A program made the translations under genes and the position numbers. Below, one piece after another: positions 56,901 to 64,000 of a stretch of DNA of 64,000 nt. Source of the stretch: Doryteuthis pealeii (Eukaryota > Mollusca > Cephalopoda > Myopsida > Loliginidae); contig CM042147.1 in the NCBI GenBank assembly GCA_023376005.1, positions 121,882,526-121,946,525 of the forward strand. The letters run 5' to 3'. Position 1 is the first letter of the stretch, and each line of letters starts with the position of its first letter. Under the pieces are notes generated by a model that was given only the letters and a program-made list of their open reading frames with translations, was not told the DNA's origin and ran no database searches.

Positions 56901-59840
56901 AAAAATTCTATGAAAAAATCAATTAATTATCTGATTTTCACGAAGATTTCCATAAATGTTTACCATTGGATGTAAATACATCTGAAATAGTTTTTTCTAA
57001 AATATATTAGGGGAAATATTTTTTACGAGGTCTATCACCCCCCCCTATTTTATTTTATGAGATAAAAAAAAATGACGCGTCAGAAAAATTTTGTACTTTT
57101 TTTTCTATAAAGATAAGAGTCTGAATAACTATATCAATGAAATTCTATAACGTACCGAGCTGTAGTTTTTCTAGGAAAAATTAATGAAATCGGAAATAAA
57201 AAAAAGTGCAAAAAAATGTCATAATATTGATATTTGAAAACTTTTTTTTGCTTTTGTAATTGGTATGTACTATATTCTATTAAATTATCAAAAAAAAAAA
57301 AAATTTTTAAGAAATTAATTTTTAAGAGATTTTCAATTTTTTGTGTGCTTAAATATTTTTATTTTCTGCTTGAAATAAATTAAATTTCTTTTTTCCTCGT
57401 CAAAAAATCGAATTTTTCACGTATATTTAAACATATGAATTTTAGAATTCAAGTGAACTAAAAGTTGGTCAGATCCGAGCTCGATTAATATTTTTAAAAG
57501 AATTTGTAATTTTTATTGTTGAATAGTAATGTGTGATTCTTAGAATATACGGAAGAGCAAAACTGACATATTTGTTTTGTTTTTATACAAAGAGACGAGA
57601 TGCTTCTCAGTAAGCAAAGTTTGTTTTGCTTAGCATAAAAAATATTTTATCTAACTTTTTCAACCAATTAGAATAAAAAGTAAGTATATATGATTATTTT
57701 ATCAGTTTTTCTCTTAGAAAAATATTCAAATTTTCATTTTATTTTCGATTTTAAAAATTAATACTAAAACCGAAGACATTTTTTTAACGTCAATTTCACT
57801 GCGAAATTTTAAGATTAAATTTTTTCAAGTTTTTATTTATTTTAATAGTAAATTTTGGCTAAAAAAGTTTGTCCGTTACACCCAACCGTACTTAGATGCA
57901 TAACCATAAGAGGGTGATAATATGTATTTTTTTTTTGTCTAAATTACGGCCTGAAAATTACCCTTTCGCATGTAATACGGATAGGTTTGTTTATTTTTTA
58001 AGATAACGATGTAATTTTTCCCAGTCGGATAATTTTATTTTTGAATTAACTATTTTTCTTTGTAACAACCCTGTAGGATCTTTAATTGTTTTTTACGAGA
58101 TTTTTGATAAACAAAGTTTGGAAATATTTATTTCCGTTTTATTCAAGATGGCCTAAACTGATCAATTGGTGGTCCCTAATGTTCAGTATTTAAAGCAATG
58201 AAATATGAGGTTTCTTTAAAAAAAAAGAAGACTATTTCTCAAAGTTCTGAAGATGTTTTTTTTTTATTTTGTTGTCATGCACCCTCTCGCAATAATTTTG
58301 TTAATTTGACTCCTTTAACGAAGGTGCAGGTAAATGATTTTTACATGTTTTAAAGATAATTCCACAGAAAATTAAATTTTGTTTAATGTTTTTTATAATG
58401 GTTTATGTTGCAATTAACTTACAATATTACTCTTCTCGGCATTTGTTTTTACTTTATTCGTTTTCGTAGCTTATTCTTCTAAGGATGTGGTTAGTAAAAG
58501 ATTTTTTTTCTTTTTGATATATAAAATTGACATCCGTAAATTAAATTCTTCCACTCACTGCAAGTGACTGGGATTTTGTTTAATGTAAAAATAACAAATA
58601 ACTAAATCTGACTTATTCGATAAAAATATATTTTCATTTAGATATGGTTGTTCTTTAGATTTTTTATTTAGTGTGGACGATATTTTTTCTATTTTTTTCT
58701 AAACGAATTATTATCGATATTTGACAAATACGCGTCGCGTATCTAGAATTACTAATAGAAGTGCGGGTATTTTGCACATTTACCTATTTAAAAGAAGAAA
58801 AAAAAATTAATTGTTATAAAAGTTAATATTCTAGTATGAGAAGTAGATGTGTTCAAATGAAGGCATTAGAATTCTAAAAAAAATAATTATAAAAAACTAC
58901 AATTATTAAATGCAATTTTTTAAAGTAATTAAAATCAGTTCCAAAATCGCAAATTAAACCAAGAATGGCGCCCCTCCAGACAAGTTCAGACGTGGGTATT
59001 TCAATTACCCCACATAAAAACACTTTGATTTGATATGTACGATCACTTGCTATTTAATTTTACTATTGAATATGTATAGGAATGTTCAGAAATGGTAAGG
59101 GGTGGTAAAAAAAATAAAAAAATAAAAAAATCGTTTTAATTTTAAAACAATTACCAAAGACCAGGTAATTGTCCGATTTTTATGAAATTTTCAGCACTCT
59201 ATTCATTAATGACTTAATTTTATAATAAATAACATTTTTAGTAAAAAAAAAAAAAAAAAATTGAAAAAATGTTTTTTTATCAATTCAGATTGTGGGGAAT
59301 CTTTGGTCATTTGAATAAAAAAAAAATAAAAAAAAAAAAATTCCAGTCCCTAAGTTTTACATTTAAAAAAAGATCAACTCCTGAAGACCACTACCCCCCC
59401 CCCAAAAAAAAATTCAACATGCAGCACCCGAAAAGAAGCTATTTGAAAATTTATTTTCTTACCCTGGGACAAATGGCTGTATGCCTTGTGGTCAAGGAAG
59501 TGTTTGTTGCATTATCAGTGTCAGGCTGGTATGTCAGGGGGCTGTTCGGGAGTGGGTGCCTAGAAACCTTCTCAATTCTATTGATTTACTCTCTTCCTGA
59601 AAGGCAAACAGGTTCCCCACTCCTTTTGAGATAACAAAATTGGCTTATCATATTCTTAATATTCAACCTACTCGAAAGAAATGTTCAATTCACTGCTATA
59701 TTTATTTTGTATGTGGCTTTGGAAGAGGAGAGAGAAGGAGAGATTGTCTAATTCGCCCTTAGAATTTTCTTGGCAACAGCTAACTTTACTCTCTGCTGGC
59801 TGAATTTACTCCTTCTCTGATGGCCTAAACTGTATCCTGG
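53990..59840. other. AT-rich region with few recognisable elements
   Basis: Contains a palindrome (54692-54771: GTTGTTCTCGTCTTTATTGT and complement), a family J copy (55437-55640), and sequence shared between 56650-57120 and 31250-31740 (CATTTTTGCACNNTTAAATC, AAATTTAACGTAGC). The frame 59269-59634 is not recognised; its middle (59460-59640) is GC-richer but carries no identifiable motif. Confidence 0.5.
55437..55640 (+). repeat. Repeat family J
   Basis: GCACAAGGCCCTATTAATGT and CATTCCCCCTCAAGGGGAGC. Confidence 0.8.
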
Positions 59841-59983
59841 ACTACTTGATGTACAAAAACTCTCATATATATATATTAATATTTATATTTTTGTTTGAAG
59901 GCAATTACAATGCGCATATCGCATAAAATTCGATAATTATAGAAGATAATAATGACTGAATTTCGCAAAGAATTACTCGGTGT

Positions 59984-60038
59984 GTAGAACATCGTACAGA
60001 CCGTTTCAACTTTATTAAGTCTCATCAGCAATGTATAC
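59984..60038 (-). ncRNA. Type-I hammerhead ribozyme, copy A
   Basis: Stem I 5' strand GUAUACAUUG pairs with CGAUGU and, past an internal loop, UAC. CUGAUGA is at 60028-60022. Stem II GACUU-AAUA-AAGUU is followed directly by GAAAC (60007-60003). Stem III ACG-GUC-UGU is only 3 bp, and A (59995) is position 17. All core positions fit the consensus. Confidence 0.8.
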
Positions 60039-60196
60039 AAACGATTCAGGACTACTTGACGTACAAAAACTCTCATATATATATATTAATATTTATATTT
60101 TTGTTTGAAGGCAATTACAATGCACATATCGCATAACATTCAATAATTATAGAAGATAATAATGACAAGTGAATTTCACAAAGAATTACTCAGTGT

Positions 60197-60251
60197 GTAG
60201 AACATCGTACAGACCGTTTCAACTTTATTAATTTTCATCAGCGATGTATAC
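60197..60251 (-). ncRNA. Type-I hammerhead ribozyme, copy B
   Basis: Same fold; stem I ACAUCG/CGAUGU is perfect for 6 bp. CUGAUGA is at 60241-60235 and GAAAC at 60220-60216. Stem II is weakened (AAAUU/AAGUU, one mismatch). Confidence 0.72.
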
Positions 60252-60410
60252 TAACGATTCAGCGTCCCCTTGCCTGATATGGTAGAGACATCTCAGTATC
60301 ATTGACAGGTTAATTTTGCAGGAATTTCTCCGTGCTGTATTGTGGCTGAAGCAGTATAGTTTCTGACTATCCTGCTGAAGTCCTGGTTTCGATTTCTCTC
60401 GGAGAGAAAT

Positions 60411-60590
60411 CGTTTGTATACATCGCTGATGAGACTTAATAAAGTTGAAACAGTCTGTACGATATTCTACACACCGAGTAATTCTTTGTGAAATTCACTT
60501 GTCATTATTATCTTCTATAATTATTGAATTTTATGCGATATGCACATTGTAATTGCCTTCAAGCAAAAATATAAATATCAATATATACTT
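60411..60590 (+). mobile_element. Inverted third retrozyme-like unit
   Basis: Inverse copy of the tandem units, from GTTTGTATACATCGCTGATG to TGTAATTGCCTTCAAGCAAA. With unit B it makes a large palindrome around a ~150-bp spacer (60263-60410), which itself contains the hairpin GATTTCTC-TCGGA-GAGAAATC. Confidence 0.8.
60416..60470 (+). ncRNA. Type-I hammerhead ribozyme, copy C
   Basis: Stem I AUCG/CGAU plus GUA/UAC around an internal loop. CUGAUGA is at 60426-60432, stem II GACUU-AAUA-AAGUU, GAAAC at 60447-60451, stem III ACA-GUC-UGU, and A (60459) at position 17. Complete core. Confidence 0.8.
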
Positions 60591-60635
60591 TATTCAACAA
60601 TGCTTCTAAAATAAACAAACCTCCAAAAATCTTAT

Positions 60636-60637
<2 letters not shown>

Positions 60638-60677
<40 letters not shown>
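60638..60677. repeat. (TA)n microsatellite
   Basis: About 20 TA units. Confidence 0.95.
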
Positions 60678-60680
<3 letters not shown>

Positions 60681-60736
60681 GAAAGAGTGAATAAAGGAAA
60701 GAAAGTACAAAATGGATAAAAAAAAGGATAAATTTA

Positions 60737-60895
60737 ATCAATATCACTTACACATGTGTTTCGGTCAGGAGTTTATCTATGTGTACATTATTCAAACTAT
60801 TATTATTATTAAATAAACAAATGAAATGAAATATAATAATAGAAAAAATGTAAAATATTCCGTACACAAAGAAAATTCGACCTTCATCAGATTGA
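60737..60895 (-). ncRNA. Hammerhead-like motif with long stem II insertion
   Basis: Minus strand: UCAAU/AUUGA stem I, CUGAUGA (60890-60884), extra A, GGUC (60882-60879) pairing with GACC (60765-60762) across a 113-nt insert, then GAAA. Stem III is the palindrome ACACAUGUGU, with A (60748) at position 17. Confidence 0.45.
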
Positions 60896-60959
60896 AACTT
60901 TATTTGAACTAAAAATTGTTGGAAAAAAAAACGGAGAATTTTTGAAGTTGTTCGAAAAG

Positions 60960-60992
<33 letters not shown>

Positions 60993-61057
60993 AATCAATC
61001 AAAGTCATTAGTCCTAATTCTGATTGTTTTTAGAAAACTCCAAATCTGATAAAACTG

Positions 61058-61322
61058 CATCTAATGGTGAAGTCCCAGTTCTTGAGCTCTGGGGAGTGTG
61101 GAGTATACCTTCATCACCATTCCTCCCAAGTCCATCCTCATCCTGAGTGATAGTACTTATTAGGGTCCCATCTATGGTTTAAATAGAAAAAATGAGTTTT
61201 AAAAGATGTTTGAAAAAATTTTTTTTTCAATACCCATCAAGAATGAATAAAACAAAATGTCTTCAGTATAAAATAACCCAACAATGGTTGACATGCTTTA
61301 AAATCCAACCAACCAACCAAAT
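61058..61322 (+). repeat. Repeat family D
   Basis: TTCATCACCATTCCTCCC, TTAGGGTCCCATCTATGG and a CCAACCAACCAA tail. Confidence 0.8.
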
Positions 61323-61896
61323 CTGATAGTTTCTTATTTTAAAATTTTGACCTAAAAATCCTTAGATTTGATTTAAGTGTTCATCAATTTCAAAGGGAAC
61401 TCCTTTGAGGATGGCCGCCACTGTCTGGAATTTTAATCCTTTACTCATCTGTGTGTAAGACCATTTATTTTGACTCACTCAAGATTTCTGAGTGTTTTTT
61501 TTTTTTTTTTTTTTTAAATTTGTTTTTTTTATCACATTTCGGCCATAATGTAACAGTACGGATATCATCTGTCATCCAGTTTCTAGGAATTAGGATTTTA
61601 AAATTGTTTTAAAACAAAATACCAATGTGAATAAAAAGATGACTTTGATTTGTTAACATGTATACATTTATATACCATGATTTGAACTCTGTTTGTCAAG
61701 TCCATTTCACTAACCTACGCTGTCCTATGTTAAAGTTTTTCTATGATATTGCTGTTTTGATTCTTCAAACATGTGGGAGGTAGATGCAAAAAATAGAGTG
61801 ATCTGGCGCCTCAACGTTAAGCAAGGCACAGAGAGGAGAGTGACTCGAAACCTCGACTGCCAAGCTGTCACACAAGAAGCAGTCTCCTATGTCTAT

Positions 61897-61940
61897 AACC
61901 TCGCTGATGAGACCTAATAGGTCGAAATGTACATGCAGGG
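61897..61940 (+). ncRNA. Hammerhead-like remnant
   Basis: CUGAUGA (61904-61910), perfect stem II GACCU-AAU-AGGUC, GAA, then AUGUACAU as stem III. Position 17 would be G, which is not allowed for cleavage, and stem I is weak, so probably inactive. Confidence 0.45.
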
Positions 61941-62081
61941 ATTGACATTTTCTCGATTTGTTTAGCCTTACATTTGAACATATATGTCTGCCTAAATTCA
62001 TTAATTATTAACTAATTGATTTTCAAAATTAGGTATGACTTCAATTGGGCACATATCCTCCATTGTTTGTTTACTTACTTT

Positions 62082-62082
62082 C

Positions 62083-62124
<42 letters not shown>
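62082..62124. repeat. (AT)n microsatellite
   Basis: About 20 AT units; a poly(T) run of about 39 lies at 62359-62397. Confidence 0.95.
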
Positions 62125-62127
<3 letters not shown>

Positions 62128-62357
62128 TAAATTTTGACAGCATCTTGGCACTGAACAAATGAGACAAGACCTCTTGGTCAGAGAAAACATTTTTTTGAGA
62201 ATGTATATAAAAAGAAGACACTAACAGCCATCTTTATGCAGGAAATATATCAAGTTTTTTTTTTATTTTATCCATAATAAACTCAAGTCTTTGTCACTCG
62301 TATGATCAGAGGTCAGTAGAGAAGAATACTTTTATTCTTTTTTTTCTAAGGTACTTT

Positions 62358-62398
<41 letters not shown>

Positions 62399-62547
62399 GT
62401 GGGAGGAGGTCCAATGGGAAAAGCAGTTTTTCTTTTCAAGATGTTTTTGCTATGAAGGTGACGAACCATACTGAACTTTGATATGCCAAATTTGCCTCTA
62501 TACTTTGAAGAATGACCAAACTGTATTTTATCACCTTATATCAAGCT

Positions 62548-62660
62548 GAGGCTATGTTTGGCACAAGGACAGAACTATGGGGCACTCAATGAGAATTGAA
62601 CTCACTAACATTGGTCCACTAACCTTGCTCGATAACTGTAGCTGCCGCTAAACCAACCAG
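62548..62660 (-). repeat. SINE family G head
   Basis: The minus strand reads CTGGTTGGTTTAGCGGCAGC (A-box region) ... GTTAGTGAGTTCAATTCTCA (B box) ... TAGTTCTGTCCTTGTGCC. Most complete family-G copy. Confidence 0.7.
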
Positions 62661-63150
62661 TTAATTATATCTTCTTTTTGTTTAATTATTTTTTATAAAA
62701 ATTAACTACAACCACAGTATTCAATTTAGGGAGTTTAATACCATTTGGTGCCGACCACTTGTTTCTGCGGTCTATGGACCCTAACTGGAAAAGGGTAAGG
62801 GGAAGTCAGTTAGTTTTATGACTGGTCGGATAAGGCAACAACGGTAAGCGCTTTCTATTTCTTTAAAGATTTTCTATTTCTTTGAGGATTTTCTATTTCT
62901 TTAAAGGTATTCGCTGTTATCTGTCACTAAATGTTATTTGTTTTCCTTGTATAGTTTCACAGTGTTTTTTAAATAAACTTAATGACATCAGTAAAGGAGC
63001 ATCATGCCATTCCTTTTTTCGAGACCTGTAGGCAGTAAAAATAACTATTACATCACTGGAAGTGTCCATTATTACCAGGGCTGCGGAGTTGAAAGGATAT
63101 AGAAGAAATAACAAAAAAATAAGAATACTATAGTGTAAAACCTATATATA
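62661..63150 (+). mobile_element. LTR-retrotransposon-like family H
   Basis: AATACCATTTGGTGCCGACC, donor-like AACGGTAAGCGC (about 62839), acceptor-like TTCCTTGTATAG (about 62955), AAACTTAATGACATCAG, ATG at 63003 opening MPFLFSRPVGSKNNYY. Sister of 42838-43390. Confidence 0.55.
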
Positions 63151-63240
63151 ATCTTTACAAGTACAGAACAAAAATCAAACTACTTTATAACAGAAGTTGA
63201 AATATGATCTTTTACAGGATGTAAAAGTCATAATAAATAT

Positions 63241-63540
63241 CATTGAAGTCAGTTAGTTTACTGTTGGTTTGAATAACAGCAATTAGCTAAGCCCAAATGA
63301 AGCAGTGTCCAAGACAGTTGGTATTTATAGAAATCAAGAATAGTCCACTCATGCATTTGGGTGATTCCATTCCCTGAGTTCTGATTGGCTGCTTGGTTTC
63401 TATGATATTGTGGAGTTTTATAAATACCCTGTCATTCTGCAGTAGAATTGTGACAGGATGGGATTGTATTAAGTTACAATCGCTTGTTGCTGTGTCTTAC
63501 CAATTCGATGGTAATTTGAACTTAGCTTGATTATTCTTCA
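63241..63540 (+). mobile_element. Solo-LTR-like element (300 bp), 5-bp target duplication
   Basis: Flanked by AATAT at 63236-63240 and 63541-63545. Starts CATTGAAGTCAG and ends ATTCTTCA. Sister of 17506-17803. Confidence 0.78.
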
Positions 63541-63567
63541 AATATAATGTAAGATTTTTTACATATA

Positions 63568-64000
63568 CTAGCAAAAAAAAAAATGCATCCTCCTGGCACA
63601 AGTATTTAGGTTTTAATATAATTAAAATATTTATTCAATTAGAAAATTAATGAAATTCAATATGAACACAAAAAGATTACCCTTATTTCAATTGTTTTTT
63701 TAATCGGTTTCTATATAAAAATCATTCATAAGATGTATTTAATACGTTTGCGAATAAAACAATATCAGAAATCTATAAAATCAAGTAATTATTTATCAAA
63801 ACCCGGTTTTGTTAAAACTGGTATGTTAAATTAACCACACCATATATTATGTAAGCCCCTATTTCTTAGGAATATAAAATATACATTGCAGGATTTTAAA
63901 TGCACCAATAACATGGGCTGTTTTGAGGCAAATCTGTATTAATGATTTTTGACTATAAATTTAATTACTTATTTCTAAACTTATGCAATTTTGACATAAT
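63568..64000 (-). mobile_element. Helitron-like 3' end, runs off the window
   Basis: The minus strand ends GGAGGATGCATTTTTTTTTT then TGCTAG|T, matching the 3' end of the element at 22443-23053. The TC end is beyond the right edge. Confidence 0.6.

Larger units (their letters stand above)
59839..60262 (-). mobile_element. Retrozyme-like tandem dimer
   Basis: Two direct repeats, 59839-60048 and 60049-60262 (GTACAAAAACTCTC at 59851 and 60061), each carrying a minus-strand type-I hammerhead fold. Predicted cleavage lies between 59995/59994 and 60208/60207, so a transcript would release a 213-nt RNA. No protein is encoded; mobility would depend on other elements. Confidence 0.7.

Noticed and set aside
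59269..59634. 121-residue plus-strand frame
   Set aside because: Begins in poly(A)-rich DNA and shows no domain; kept only as unassigned sequence.

Overview
Eukaryotic (animal) chromosomal DNA, AT-rich and dominated by repeats. Evidence is interrupted genes with GT-AG introns, tRNA-derived SINEs, LINE and LTR remnants, foldback/MITE elements, satellites and microsatellites. The repeat style, the LINE C-terminal zinc-knuckle fragments and the invertebrate-like MIF protein suggest a lophotrochozoan, probably a mollusc. That is an inference, not something the sequence proves.

Two protein genes can be reconstructed. (1) A 12-finger C2H2 zinc-finger gene on the + strand: coding exons 4889-5213 and 8803-9470, joined through a phase-1 intron inside a finger linker, 330 aa. 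(2) A macrophage migration inhibitory factor (MIF) family gene on the - strand: coding exons 33680-33573, 30567-30395 and 26643-26580, of 108, 173 and 64 nt, 114 aa. No open reading frame spans it, but the splice sites, phases and protein all fit. The MIF introns (3.0 and 3.75 kb) are full of repeats.

Layout. 1-2983: ~119-bp satellite with tRNA-promoter-like boxes. 3-10 kb: zinc-finger gene with SINE, MITE and LTR-like insertions in and around its intron. 10-26 kb: dispersed repeats, a 220-bp minisatellite inside an LTR-like element, Helitron-like elements and an inverted SINE pair. 26.5-33.7 kb: MIF gene. 34-50 kb: further repeats and LINE tails. 50.17-50.67 kb: a terminal-inverted-repeat element with an 8-bp target duplication. 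50.9-53.7 kb: ~260-bp tandem array. 54-59.8 kb: AT-rich DNA with little recognisable. 59.84-60.59 kb: tandem plus inverted units that each carry a type-I hammerhead ribozyme fold. 60.7-64 kb: more hammerhead-like motifs and LTR-like copies.

The most interesting signal is the recurrence of hammerhead-ribozyme cores (CUGANGA, stem II, GAAA) in several unrelated-looking repeats. The clearest are two direct copies whose predicted cleavage sites lie 213 nt apart, as in metazoan retrozymes (small retroelements that replicate through ribozyme-processed circular RNA).
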